64,000 bases of DNA from Larix kaempferi (taxonomy: Eukaryota > Streptophyta > Pinopsida > Pinales > Pinaceae), in NCBI GenBank assembly GCA_027924585.1, contig BSBM01000186.1, forward strand, positions 3,286,001-3,350,000, written 5' to 3'. The translations under genes were made by a program, and so were the position numbers. Below, in pieces: positions 31,488-43,272 of the stretch. The notes beneath the pieces were generated by a model that ran no database searches, was not told the origin of the DNA, and saw nothing but the letters and a program-made list of their open reading frames with translations. How positions within the stretch are numbered: position 1 is the first letter of the stretch; each line of letters starts with the position of its first letter.

Positions 31488-32700
31488 ATGGCCTCAAGAA
31501 AGATCTATACTAGAGGTAATCCTATTTCTGAAATTCTGCTAGTTGTTGATAATCCGGAAAGTCTACTTAGGCGAAAAGCTAAAAAAGATAAAGCTAATAC
31601 TTCAAACATTGAAAGAATTGTGTCTGAAGAAAGATTACCTGTTTTTCAAGAATTAAATATAGAGATTGACATTGGGAAACCTTTACCAAGATTAAGATCC
31701 GAATCCTATCTAACCCTAGGTGAAGGAGTTCTTAATAATCCTGAATCCTACTTGTTAGATCCTATCTAGCGTAATTTACTAGATACTATCAAAGCTAAAA
31801 AAGCTAAACCCTGTTCCCAGAATATCCCACCCCTTTCCCAAAATCCACCCGTAATCATGGTTGCTAGATTTGCACCTTTAGCCCCACCAGCTGTTTTACA
31901 TTAGCTACCCCAAAACAATGCACAAAGGATTGTCTCCTATGATGGAGAGGGAAATTTTTTTGCCAAACAGCATGTAGATAGGTTTGAAGATTTTATTGAT
32001 TTGTAGGAAGTAGATTATTATGATGCAAAGATGAGGTTATTTGCTCAAAGTTTGTTTGGAGAACCTAAGAAATGGTACAGGTTGTTACCAGATGCTTCCG
32101 TCAATGATTTTGCAGCATTTAAGACACTGTTCTTAGAGAGATGGGAAATGATAGGAAGTCCTGCCCTAGTCTTATCCCAGTACAATCACCTCAAGAAAGG
32201 AGGTTTCGAGTCTATGCATGAATTTTCTGCTAGATTTATGAGGGCATACAATTCTATTCCAGACGACCTAAGGCCCTCGACAGGCACTGCAAAACTCCAT
32301 TTTGCAGATGCCTTTGATGGAGACTTCTCATGTATGTTAAGGGAAAGAAAATATGCCTCCCTACCTGGTCTACTCAAAGATGCTCTAGAGGTAGAGGCAA
32401 ACATGATGGCCTCAGAAAAAAGAAAGGGTGAAACAAAGGGTGAAAGAAAGAAGTAAGAGACCCAAACTTCTACCTCATCTGCTTCCAACGATGCACAATT
32501 TGATACCATGATGAAATCCATGGAAAAGTTGATGGATAGGTTGACCGTAGATACCAAGCCTCCTCCCCGAGAGAATCCTGAAAACCAAATCCAAAATCCA
32601 AACTTTAGAAGATCTCCACCTCCTGCAAGAAATCAGAGAAATCCTGAAGAATAGCCAATGCATCCTCCTTTTGCTGAAAAATATGGTAGGTAATGAAGTA
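31488..32700 (+). pseudogene. Ty3-B gag
   Basis: The frame starts MASRKIYTRGNP and has about five in-frame stops (the first TAG at 31767). The capsid-like core lies at 31930-32410: YDGEGNFFAKQHVDRFEDFI, then MRLFAQSLFGEPKKWYRLLP, FAAFKTLFLERWEM and FESMHEFSARFMRAYNSIP. This is the retrotransposon gag domain of Tat-like elements. The tail is Pro/Asn/Arg-rich, with no CCHC knuckle seen. Protease then follows in another frame near 32690, so a frameshift or ribosomal shift lies there. Confidence 0.8.
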
Positions 32701-33822
32701 CCTGAAGATCCCTCTAAGGCTCATATTCATTTTTTTGACTCCCTAGACCATGAAATATACTTGACTGAAAGGGAACATGACTTCTTTAACAAAGAAAGTA
32801 CTAGTAACCAACCTGAGTTAGAATCCGAGCAATACCTAATGGGTTATCAAAATGTTGTGGATGATCTTCAAAGAAAGCTGAAATTGATAAATAGAGAAGT
32901 TACCATGAATAAAGGAAAGCTTCCTATGAACCAACCTCCATTCACCCAACACACTACAGGAGAGCCAAAAGAGAAACAGCAAGGAGTTGTTGCAAATAAG
33001 AGACCTAAAAATAAAGAAGAAGATTGTCAACCTTCAAAAGAGGTTAAACCACCAGAAATCATAGAGATAGTCAAACCTGCCCCCAATTTTAGTCTCAGAG
33101 TTGAACTGTCAAAGGTAAAGATCTCCATCCCTCTTAATGAGCTACTGAAAAATAACGAGTACAGGGAAGAGATAACAAAGATGGTTAAAGGGAAAAATGA
33201 ATTCCAACATGATATTCTGGAGCTATCTGATGATTCTCCTACCATAATATTTGGATCTAAGTTGGAAGAACTAGGCGATGAAGAAGTCCCTCCTTTCTAC
33301 TTAAGCCTAAATGTCCATGATCAAGTCTTGCACAATGCCTTAATAGACTCTGGGGCATCTCAAAACCTGATGCCAAAATCTTTGTTGAAAGAGCTAGGAT
33401 TAGAAGTGACTAGGCCATACCAAGACCTTTTCTCCTTTTATTCTAGAAAAGTACCATGTTTGGGACTGATTAAGAACATGTTAGTGACTCTAACCCAACT
33501 TCCTGCTAAAAGTGTCATGATGGATGTGGTGGTGGTTGATGTGCCTGCGAAGTTTGGGATGCTTTTGTCCAGATCCTGGGTTTCAAAGTTGAAAGGAACT
33601 ATGCAGATGGATTTATCTTATGCCACAATTATTGTTTTTGGAGCCAATATGAGATTATATAGGGAAAACAGGATGGAATATGTTGTCAGCAGCAAAAGCA
33701 AGCCTGAAAATCACCCTATATATGCAGTTGATACAGACATGGGTTGTTCCATTTTTTTAATTGATGGGCCTCGTTGTGATCCTAACCCTCCCCCATATAG
33801 GGAAGTTGATGAAGATAAGTAA
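32671..33822 (+). CDS. Ty3-B protease region
   Basis: The frame is open for 383 codons. It starts with an acidic linker, then KISIPLNELLKNNEYREEIT (a segment before the protease that is also recognisable in Ty3-G), and then the protease with FYLSLNVHDQVLHNALIDSGASQNLMP, active site D-S-G intact. VPAKFGMLLSRSW and LSYATIIVFG are the rest of the fold. The final stretch ends in a TAA at 33820, and the same frame continues into RNase H. The Met at 32671 is only the first Met after a shift and is probably not a real start. Confidence 0.8.
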   Translation: MLKNMVGNEVPEDPSKAHIHFFDSLDHEIYLTEREHDFFNKESTSNQPELESEQYLMGYQNVVDDLQRKLKLINREVTMNKGKLPMNQPPFTQHTTGEPKEKQQGVVANKRPKNKEEDCQPSKEVKPPEIIEIVKPAPNFSLRVELSKVKISIPLNELLKNNEYREEITKMVKGKNEFQHDILELSDDSPTIIFGSKLEELGDEEVPPFYLSLNVHDQVLHNALIDSGASQNLMPKSLLKELGLEVTRPYQDLFSFYSRKVPCLGLIKNMLVTLTQLPAKSVMMDVVVVDVPAKFGMLLSRSWVSKLKGTMQMDLSYATIIVFGANMRLYRENRMEYVVSSKSKPENHPIYAVDTDMGCSIFLIDGPRCDPNPPPYREVDEDK

Positions 33823-34299
33823 TTTGTAGCCAAGTATGAAGCTTCTGAGCGAGAAAAAAATGAAGAAGGCTGGTGGAAAATGTATTTTGATGGTTCTGTG
33901 AGCAAAAATGGTGTTGGATCAGGGGTTTGGATCATTCCTCCCAACAGGGAGTCTAGGGCACTTTCATATAAGCTAAAATTTGAATGTACTAATAATGTTG
34001 ATGAATACGAAGCATTGTTGTCTGGATTGCGGGCTCTAAAAAATTTGGGAGCTAAGAAGATAGAAGTGTTTGGGGACTTTGAGTTAGTAGTGAACCAAGT
34101 AAATGATAGTTACCAAGCCAAACACCCAAGAATGAGAGCATATAGAAATGAAGTTTGGGATTTCTTTGGAAACTTTTTCACAGAACATAAGATTAGAGTG
34201 ATCCCCAGGCATGAAAATGAGGTAGCATATTCCTTAGCAACTACTACTGGGGGTTTAAGACCCCAATCTTCTCCCAAACCAAGTATGAGGTTGAAATAA
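33823..34299 (+). pseudogene. Ty3-B RNase H placed before reverse transcriptase
   Basis: In frame with the protease after one stop, the sequence reads WWKMYFDGSVSKNGVGSGV (first Asp), NNVDEYEALLSGLRALK (Glu), VFGDFELVVNQVN (second Asp) and IRVIPRHENEVAYSLA (last block, where the usual Asp is Tyr). The domain is complete and resembles the added archaeal-type RNase H of Tat elements. Its place between protease and reverse transcriptase is uncommon as far as I know. The element's regular RNase H is degenerate, so this one likely did the work when the element was live. Confidence 0.8.
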
Positions 34300-34340
34300 T
34301 AAATAGGCCTTCTATTCTTGATAATTCTAAGTATTGGCAA

Positions 34341-36527
34341 GTGTTTGAGGATGACTTACAACTCAAGATATTTTTAGAACTTTCTGATGAGTTTGCAAAT
34401 GTGCATATTGATAATGAAAATGAGAACCTAGAAAACCTTGTAGAGGGAGAGAATGTTGAAGAAGAAGCTGAAAACCAAGGGTGGAAAAATAGGATGGGTG
34501 GTAAGGATATTATCCAATTGAAGAATAATTACATCCCTAAAGGTTTGATACCCCTAGAAAATCTATTTGATCACGATGATGCAGCTAAACACCCAAAATT
34601 TGAACTTGCCCGCGAATCAGTAGAAGATCAAAACTTGGGTATAGAGAAAGACCCGCAGATGGTAAAATTGTGTAAAAGGTTACATGCTGACAAAAAAGGA
34701 CGCTATGTAGAATTGATGAAAATACACACTGATGCTTTTGCCTGCACCTATGAAAACTTAAAAGAGTATGATACCTCAATCATATAGCATGCCATTCCAC
34801 TCAAGCCAGGTGAGAAACCTTTTAAGTAAAAATTAAGGAGGATCAATCCTAAGTTAACAGATATCATAGAGAAAGAGGTCAAAATTTTTTTCAATGCAAA
34901 GATAATTGTTACCTTAAGGTTCTCACAATGGATAGCAAATCTGGTCCTTGTCAGGAAGAAAAGTGGAGAAATCAAAATCTGTATTGATTTCAGGAACCTC
35001 AACAGAGCATCAATGAAAGACAATTACCCTTTACCTAAAATGGAGCATATCTTACAACAGGTGGTGGGGGCCGAAAGAATTTCCGCCATGGATGGTTTCT
35101 TAGGGTATAATCAGATTAAAGTACACCCAGAAGACCAGGAAAAAACCGCTTTTACCACTCCTTGGGGAACTTTCATGTACGCTAAGATGCCATTTTGTCT
35201 AATCAACGTTGAAGCCACTTTCCAAAGAGCTATGGATATTGCATTTTCTAAAGAAAAGGATGAATTTGTGGTGGTATATATGGATGATATAACAGTTTTT
35301 TCAAAATCAAATGAAGAACATCTCAAACATCTAGAGAGAGTTTTCATAAAATGTAGGAAATATGGCATTTCCTTGAATCCCAAAAAATCCTTTTTCACCC
35401 TGGATGAGATTAAGCTTTTAGGGCATATCATCACCAAAGATGGGATAAAAATCGATCCTGAGAGGGTCAGTGCTATTCAGAAAGTAGGAGAGCCGAGAAG
35501 CAAAAAGGAAATACAATCTTTCATTGGCCAAGTGGGTTTTTTAAGGAGATTCATACCAAGTTTTGCTGAAATAATGAGAAGTATTACAAATATGTTAAGA
35601 AAGGAGAATCAAATAAAGTGGACCGACGAAGCTAGAGATTCCTTCAAAGGAATCAAGATAGCCATCACTGAAGCTCCGGTGTTGGCCAGCCCAAACTTTA
35701 CTAAGGATTTCCTAATTTTTTCATATGCTTCTGAACATACAATAGTTGGAGTGCTATTGCAAAAAAATGACCATAATGCTGAACAACCTATTTCTTTTTT
35801 CAATAGAGTGATGAGAGAAGGGGAACTGAAATATGATATCATGGAGAAACAGGCTTATGCTCTCATAAAATATTTGAAATATTTCAGGGTCTATATTATA
35901 CACTCGCACATCATTGCTTATGTCCCAAATAGTGCTGTGAAAAGAATTTTGACCCAGTCTGATCCTGAAGGCAGAAGGGCCAAATTGATTGCAATATTAC
36001 TGGAAGGTCAAGGGTTAGCAAAGTTAATGACTGAAGAAAAGTGTGACTCTTTGGAGCTAAATTTTTTGGAAGACCATCCAAACCAGCCAAATACAAACAT
36101 ACAGGTGAAGCTTGAATTCTTTGAGTTCCCTTGGTATACTGACATTATTTTTGTACTGCAGAATTTACAAGCACCTGCCAGGTTAAGTAAAAGCAGGGCC
36201 AGGTCTGTAAAACTAAAAGCTGCCAAGTACTATATCATGAACCAATACCTGTATTGGAAAGACCCTGGAGGGGTGCTACTAAACTGTTTGATTGAAGAAG
36301 AGGCTAAACACACAAAAGAAGAATTCCACAAAGGGGACTGCGGAGGACACCATTCCTGGAAGGCAACAGTAAATAAAATCCCGAGGGCAGGGTTTTACTG
36401 GCCCACAATGTTTACCAATGTTTACAAAGAGACTATGGTTTGCCACCAATGTCATATTTTTGATGGAAAAAGAAAGGTTGTTTCCCTCCCTCTACATCCT
36501 ATCATAGTGGAAGCACCTTTTCAATAG
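34341..36527 (+). pseudogene. Ty3-B reverse transcriptase, RNase H remnant, integrase zinc finger
   Basis: One frame holds a linker (34341-34780), stops at 34785 and 34828, then the reverse transcriptase: ICIDFRNLNRASMKDNYPLP, AMDGFLGYNQIKVHP, AFTTPWGTFMYAKMPF, and VVYMDDITVFSKS near 35275 with the YMDD box intact. The connected RNase H part keeps ISFFNRVMREGELKY but lacks the first Asp (FLIFSYAS) and the second (HSHIIAYVP), so it is a tether-like remnant. The integrase HHCC zinc finger is at about 36345-36460 (GGHHSWKATV ... CHQCHIF). TAG at 36525 ends the frame at a Gln codon just before the integrase core. It would copy the element RNA into DNA. Confidence 0.9.
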
Positions 36528-37378
36528 TGGGGTTTAGATTTCATTGGGGAAATAAACCCAAACTCCTCTGAACAACAAAGATGGATCCTGACAGCTACTG
36601 ATTATTTTACCAAATGGATAAAAGCCATACCTACCAAAAGAGTGATTGAAGGAGTAATCATGATTTTCTGGAAGATAACATCCTGTCTAGATTCGGATGC
36701 CCCAAAAGGATTGTGATTGATAATGCTCCAGCTTTCTATTCCAAAAAGATGATTAATTTCTGCCATAAGTACCATATCAGCCTAAATCATTCCACAGCCT
36801 ATTACCCTCAAGGAAATGGACTAGCAGAGCCTTCAAATAAGGGCCTAGTAAGGATCATCAAAAAGTTGTTAGAAGATAACAAGAGGTATTGGCATACAAA
36901 GTTAAAGTACGCTCTATGGGCCGACAGAATCAGCACGAAAAGAGCAATTGGAATGTCACCATTTCAGTTGGTGTATGGAGCCGAAGTGATTTTTCCAGCA
37001 TCCCTAGGTTTGCCTGTCATGAGGTTATTACAAGGAATAGAAGAAGAACCAAATCACATGCAAAGAAGAATAAATCATATAGTTGAGCTAAATGAGCTAA
37101 CAAGTAAGGCATATGGCAAAGTAGAAAGCCATCAAGAAAAGATGAAGGAGGCTTTCGACAAAAAAGCCAAGGAAGATTATTTTCAGTTTAATGACCTAGT
37201 TCTGAAGTGGAACACCCCTAGAGAAGAAAAACATGGAAAGTTTGACCATATGTGGATGGGACCATATATTATTGCAGCAATCCGAGGAATAAATTCTTTT
37301 GTCTTGCAACATCAAGACGGATCTGCTTGGTCAGGAGGTCCAGTCAACGAGAGATTCTTAAAACATTACCTGTCCTAA
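36528..37378 (+). pseudogene. Ty3-B integrase core and C-terminus
   Basis: The frame continues WGLDFIGEI (first Asp) and LTATDYFTKWIKAIPTK, then needs a shift near 36665 to IVIDNAPAFYSKKM (second Asp) and STAYYPQGNGLAEPSNKGL (Glu). The D-D-E triad is thus present. The end is KHGKFDHMWMGPYIIAAI and GGPVNERFLKHYLS, the usual integrase C-terminal fold. No chromodomain is seen, which fits the non-chromovirus branch. One frameshift and the upstream stop prevent expression. Confidence 0.9.
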
Positions 37379-38815
37379 GGGATGCAGGTATTTCATGTAC
37401 CATAGCCTATGTATATATTTTTCATTTATTTTACAGTTGTTTTGAAATTTTTGAAGACAAACCTGAAAGACTTGAAACCCTAAAGAAAAGAGGATAAGGT
37501 TTAGAAGGATAGCCATGGTTCCTTTTTCTTTTCATCTGTGGGCAGCCTAGATATGCGGTAGATACAGTTGCAGTTCTAAGAAATTAGAAGAAGTTGTTGA
37601 CTTCGAAGTTTGAACCACCCAATGGACTAGGCACTTAGTCTATGGAGTTCTTTGCTACCTCACAGGGAGAATAGCATCCCCAGCTAGAGCCAGTTGTTGG
37701 CACCTATAAATTTTTTGTACAAAGCCAAAGGGAAGGACTGACTCCACTGGTGAATTCCTTGAAGAGATGGTTAAACCCCCCTCCATAGTCATGTCGAGGT
37801 TTCTAAGGCCAAGAAGCAGCTCAGTTGGGAAGGAGATAATGAGAAAAATAAATGGTTTGGGCACTTTAGGCATAAGAAGCTAGCCCAAATAATAAAAAAT
37901 GGGTAAAAAGCCAATAATCTATAGTCCGAAATAAAATAAAGTGAAAGTTAAAGCTCAGACAAGTCCCAACCATTGATTGGGTGCACGAAAGAGATCCATG
38001 GCCCCCAATCGCCCTCGCATCGTGAAGTTGCATGGAGAAGAGCACAGGAAGGTGGTCTCGAGAGAAAAACCACCAGGATAGATGGCAGCTAGAGGATCCC
38101 TCACATGAGCATTTCGGCGGTAAGTGAAAACCGCCAGAAGGCTTGCGATACCATCGCAGCGGGAAAGCAAGGTAGAAGATCAACGACGCAAGCTGCATGG
38201 TCAGAGATCTGACGGCACGAAGGACAAGTTGTCACATCAACATGGAGGTCTAGGTAGATCAATGGCTCGTGACAAAATCAATCAGATCTACGGCTGGCGG
38301 ATATAAGAGATGCAAGGTTGATAACATAGTGGGCTCCACTGGCGAGAGTGCTAAAAACTAGACACTTGGATAACTCCCCGCTGTAGATGCGTTAAAGGAC
38401 AATATCAACGCTCCTCGGTGATCATCACAAGGTGAAAGAGCACCCCAGATAAGTGAAGAAGGTGGTTGTGAGGGTGCATACCACCTGGCAGGTGTCACCA
38501 CCTGAGCACCTTGCGAGGAAGATTAAGTGGTAACCCAAAACCAAAGGTCGGGTAGCGATACGACAATATCCTTATAAGATGATTATATACGATGGGTGGC
38601 TAAGGTTTAAAGCCAATAGAGGATCCTACAGCGGAGATGAAAAGATTTCAAATCAAAAAAAGTTAAATAAGAGATCGGATCAACAGACCAGAAACAATGC
38701 CCAGCAGATCGACGGACGGGAAAGAAGGACAACTGGCGAAGGTGAGCAGAAGTTATGCAGAAAAGTTATATATATATAACACGGAATGTGTAAAATAGAC
38801 ATTTCTTTCTTAGAC
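37379..38815 (+). other. Spacer between Ty3-B integrase and ORF3
   Basis: About 1.4 kb follows the integrase stop with no supported ORF on either strand. It has a higher GC patch (37960-38540) of unknown origin, with short words such as CACCTGGCAGGTG near 38483. A splice acceptor for ORF3 might lie here, but none stands out. Confidence 0.4.
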
Positions 38816-41800
38816 ATGTCGGAGTTGGAAGCTTCTGGAAGTGCAGAAGGTGAAAAGAACGACAGGAAGAAGGTCGCTCTTAGGTTTCCCATGACAGGTA
38901 GGGTTCCAAAACCCCTTTGTTTGCAACATGTAGTCTGTTTTATGGTCGTAGAATGGCAGACGAGCAAGTTTCTACTAATTCTAAGGTCAGAACGACCCTA
39001 GAAGACAGAGACTGTGATGTGTTTGACCCAGACCTTCGGCTCACTATACCAGAAGTTAAAAGAAGGCTGAAAGCTCTGCTTGAAGAAGGGATAGATGTCC
39101 ATAGGGTCCATCAGTCCTTTTTCATCTTCTTTTGCATGGAACAGATAATGCATTCCCCTGAGTTCGTGTCATGTTGTTCCTTGAATTACTCAGAACCCTA
39201 ACAAGTAATAATGAATGCCAAGAGTTCTAAAATCATCTGTAGTGTTGACGCTGTCGTCATCCAAAGTACCCTTTTCGTGCCTGAGTCACCAGCTCTAATT
39301 CTTGAAAGTTTCTCTGAAGAAACGGTCGTTACTCTGTATAGGCAGATTTCCCCTGAAATCTGTAAAGCTTTCCTTGTCACTTGATTAAAGCCTGATGTAG
39401 AGATTACAGATACCCCTTACCCGCTGGACGTCAACCTTTTTAACGACTGCACCCATTTGGTTTTTTCTTTGTTAACACAATTTTTAGGTTTAGACTCAGA
39501 CTTATGGATAACAGAAGTATAACTGAGCCTGTTATTCAGGATTAGTGTTAGTTCCTTGGAGGCGGGAAGTGAGTCAGTACCATCCCTCAAGTTTGAGGAA
39601 TTTTGGGTAGAAAAAATCCATGCACAATTGAGTTGTTTTGAAAATACCATATTTTTTTGGTTTCAGGCATATTTGAATAAGATGATTCTGCATAGCAGTG
39701 CAGACAAGTTACATTTCTCTTAGATACTCTTTACAGGGAATTTAGAGGATAATGTTTTCAATTACATGAACTACATTCTATCTGATGTGTACAAAGTTAT
39801 GTTTGAAGAGGAACTAACCAGAGTGCTACCCTAAATGCAAACTCTGACGCAGTTGAAAGACGAACTAGCCGTTGGCAACTGGTTCTTGCTGAAAGATGCC
39901 ACAGTGATAAGGGTATATGGTTTTGTACATGAACCATACTTTTTGCTAGCATTTTTAACTTTGAGGGTTTTTTCCCTTGAGTTCATTCGGCATAGGCTAA
40001 TTGCAGAAGAGGAACAGTTTGGGCAATATAAGAAAGGTTCTGATATCAAGCTCCCTTGGCAAGTCGGCCCTTTTATTGTAAAGTTTAAAGAAGTTGTTAG
40101 CGAAGTGGAGAAATTGTTGAGAAATATGGGGTTCATAAAAGATGTAGCAATCGCATATGATCCTCTACATATCATAGCCGAATGAAAGAAGAAAAATGAT
40201 TTGAAAGCATTTGAACACCAAGAAGCTGAAGGATTGTTGAAGGGATGGAATTTATTGAAAAATGAGCCCAAAGAGTAAGATGACCTAGACTTACAAGTCC
40301 AAGCTTTGATCATGACTGATGATCCTATGGAGATAGACAAGCTACTTAACACTCTGGAGGTAGGCGGGAAAGAGAATTACAAGAAGTCATTGAAACAGAA
40401 GAAGAAGAAGAAAGTGACAAGAAAAGACTAAAATTTGAAACACCGAATGAGTTAACTGTCCTAATAGGTGCTACAGATGAACAGAAGAGGGGTTATCAAC
40501 CCCAGTTATCCAAGTCCAAGAATATAAATTCCAAGATGCAGTAAGAGGGAGTGAGGACAGTAAATTTCCATCCCAAGAAGATATATTTAAGTATCATGGG
40601 AAAAATAAGCAGGCATCTGCACATAAAATTTTTGAACTAATGCCCACTGTAAGGAGTTTGTCAAAAACATAGACATATTTGATGACGAGCAGGGATATCA
40701 AGACACACACTTTCAATCTAACGATATCCGATAAAGAAAAAGTGACAGAAGCAAGAATAAACTGGAAGAAGATACCTTTGCCAAACAGGATTCAATTTCA
40801 CAAGCAAATTGGAGAAGGTCTATATGATGAATTAGTGGAAGCGGCCTTGAAGATCTCTAATTTGGAAGTTACTGTAAATCAAATGGAGGCCCAATTAAAA
40901 CATAAAAGGTCAGAGAATAAAGCACTTCAGCAGCATGTGAAAAAGTTGCAGTTTCATTTAATTGAGCAGGATGGCGGAGGCAAAGTAAGCAAGAAGCCGT
41001 TGATAGAGAAAGATAATTTGATCCAAAACCTGCAGAAGAGAATGAAAATTCCCAACACCCAGTTGATACAAGCTCCCAAAGAGACAAAGTTAATATAAGA
41101 AAAAGAAGATTTATGTAGGGAGATCAACAATAATAAAGATGAATTGCTAAGGTTTGCAGAGAAAGAAGGATGCTGGGAGAAAGAGAAGACGAGTTTGAAG
41201 AGTTGAATTAAAGAATTGAAGAGCAGTTTGTCAAATATATGTTCACAGCAGGCAAGCGAAGGCCCGAATAAGGAGAAGGATGGTACTGACAACATTGTAT
41301 AGGCCATGTCCCAGATCAACCTAAAGGAGGTTGAAATACGAGAACTAAAGGAGGAGAATCAAAGATTGAAGGAAGAAAATGATGAAAGGGAAAAAGGGAT
41401 AAATGCCCTACAAGAAAAATATAAGGAATTGGTAGTGATTAACAATAGGTTTTCTCAGCAGATTACAAGGAGAGCAGCTATGTAGGGGTGCAAGCATTTG
41501 ATTTGGGATTTAATTACCCAGGAAGCTGAGAGGTTTAGACCTTATCTAGATCTCATGAGGACAAAGGAGAAGATAGTCACTGATGTCTTTAAGAGTTGTA
41601 TTGCCATCAAGGAAAAGCTGCATAGAAGGCCAAAGGAGACTGCGTATAATGCTATAAACTTTTTAAATAGTTTGACAGATAAGGATGTCATAGATTTGAG
41701 CATCAAGGATAGGGTCACAACCATTGCGGCAGAAAAAGAAATTCTATGGAAGTATGAGTTAGGTGAAGCTGTAGAGGCCAAAGCAAATGAAATGAATGAA

Positions 41801-42196
41801 CAGTTAACAGTGTTTAAAGGACAGTTTGGAGGACTCATAGAAAAAGGATTTCCTGCATTTTGGGATGAAAAGCAAAAATTGATTCCCCAAAGTGCACATA
41901 AAAAGTTGATGATTAGAAGATGGATGGATCATTCCAAGTTCAAACATATGGGCTTGCCACTTTTAGGGAGAATCCTGATGGACAAGATGGATGAAGAGTT
42001 CGAGATGTTGTACAGATTGATCTCTATTGGTGAAGGACTTCCACCCATGTCTTTTGTCGATCAACTTGACATAAGGGTCCTGGAGAAAGAGATGACAAGT
42101 TATGACATCCCGGCATCTGAACTTTGGGTACCTATAGAGAAATATAGAAAGATGAAATATACCTATCATGCTCCACTGGAAATTGCTACCTCTTAA
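38816..42196 (+). pseudogene. Ty3-B ORF3: coiled-coil protein of unknown role
   Basis: Downstream of integrase, in sense orientation, a long protein can be followed through several stops and shifts: MSELEASGSAEGEKNDRKK at 38816, DPDLRLTIPEVKRRLKALLE near 39040, GNWFLLKDATVIRVYGF at about 39870, and GSDIKLPWQVGPFIVKFKE near 40040. Charged heptad-like coiled coil runs from 40830 to 41460 (for example ENQRLKEENDEREKGINALQ). A C-terminal block (41498-42196) contains GFPAFWDEKQKLIP and RWMDHSKFKHMGLPLL. The total is about 1100 residues. No signal peptide or membrane segment is evident, so an envelope role is not supported. I do not recognise the family; similar ORFs may exist in gymnosperm elements, but I cannot confirm that. 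Confidence 0.6.
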
Positions 42197-42604
42197 AACT
42201 TGGATCTGTGCATTTTTTTAATATCATTCTACTTTTGATATGAAAGTTTGTAATATATTTAGGATTTTGATTTTCCAGGACGTGTCAATGGGTTGCGCGT
42301 TATGTAATGAAGTTTCTCCATTAGACAGCTACTTTAAATATCTTGTATTGTTTAACGGCCTGCCGACAAATGAAAGAAAGCAGTTAGGCTTATCCTGTTA
42401 TATTTTCTGTTTCATGATGGTGACATCTGAACTATGATGAGGTGTCCCTACATTGTAACTAATTTCTGTTTCAAATGGGCCGAGTATGAGATTGCAGGCC
42501 ACTATAAGTTCCATGTATTTTCAAATGGAAAGGGTTGAGAACTTTTTGGAGCTTCACATATTTTGTCCACTATTGTTATTCCCAGATATATTTTTGAATA
42601 AAGT
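42197..42604 (+). other. Ty3-B 3' untranslated part
   Basis: The stretch between the ORF3 stop and the 3' LTR contains only short frames. A purine-rich AAATGGAAAGGGTTGAGAA at 42523 is the best candidate for a polypurine tract, but it is 60 bp from the apparent LTR start. Either the LTR starts earlier or the tract has decayed. Confidence 0.4.
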
Positions 42605-43272
42605 TGTCAGAAGCTTACATGCGTTTTTCAGAGATTCTTGTGTAATCGGTCTAGTAGTCTGTTTCTTCTTTATCCTATGTGATATGTGTTTCTTTCCTTT
42701 GTTAATCCATATTGTTAATATTCCTTCGTACTTGGTTCAGTGTAGTATCTGAATGAGATTCATAGAAATTATGCCTTGTTCATTTCTTACCAAGTATTTC
42801 ACAAAATATTTCTGCTAAAGTTGGTATAGGATTCATCTGTGTATACCTTATATCAGTGGATTGTTCATATTTCTTCTGTTTCGCCAATTAAATCACTTCG
42901 ACTACTAGCTGGTTGCTACCTTGCCTCTGTGTGGATGTATCTGCTAAGAATTTGATAATAATGTTTATGTTATACTTGAATTGACTCCATTTCCCAATAT
43001 AGATCCCTGTTGTTCTCCAACCAATGGTTTACATGAGTATATTTTGTCCTACAGAAAGCTAACCTTCTGTGTATGTTTTAATAGAACATCTTAAAGAATG
43101 AAAGCTGTTGTTCCTTTTTCATGGTTGACACCCTTGATTATTTCCAGTTTTCATTAGTTTATTGAGAGTGCCCTCTCAGACTATGTTGGGTCAGTAACAT
43201 CACTCCAAAGATTGGTTAGTGGTTACCCCGAATTACCCTTCTTACAACTTGGGGTCAATTTGGGTGTTAACA
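42605..43272 (+). repeat. Ty3-B 3' LTR
   Basis: It starts TGTCAGAAGCTTACATGC and ends GGGTGTTAACA, so both TG and CA termini are present. It aligns throughout with 30570-31245. Divergence is low by eye, similar in level to that of the Copia-C LTR pair. Confidence 0.85.

Larger units (their letters stand above)
30570..43272 (+). mobile_element. Ty3-B: 12.7-kb Tat-type Ty3 element with extra ORF
   Basis: The element has near-identical direct repeats at 30570-31245 and 42605-43272. A primer site at 31249 reads TGGTGTCGTTGCCGGGGA, close to the Asp/Asn-tRNA type site of Athila/Tat elements. Gene order: gag (31488-32700), protease (32671-33822), RNase H (33830-34299), reverse transcriptase and degenerate RNase H (34341-36200), integrase (36200-37378), then a 1.4-kb spacer and ORF3 (38816-42196). 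Frames are broken by several stops and shifts. It interrupts Ty3-A copy 1 on the left; the right flank is unrelated, so no target duplication can be trusted (CTTGG/CCTGG is a weak candidate). Confidence 0.85.

Noticed and set aside
39640-39668. A splice acceptor (pyrimidine run and TTTCAG) inside ORF3
   Set aside because: The protein-like reading continues through it, so an intron is not needed.
38816-42196. ORF3 as a retroviral-type envelope gene
   Set aside because: The position fits, but no signal peptide, cleavage site or membrane segment is visible; the protein is coiled-coil and charged.
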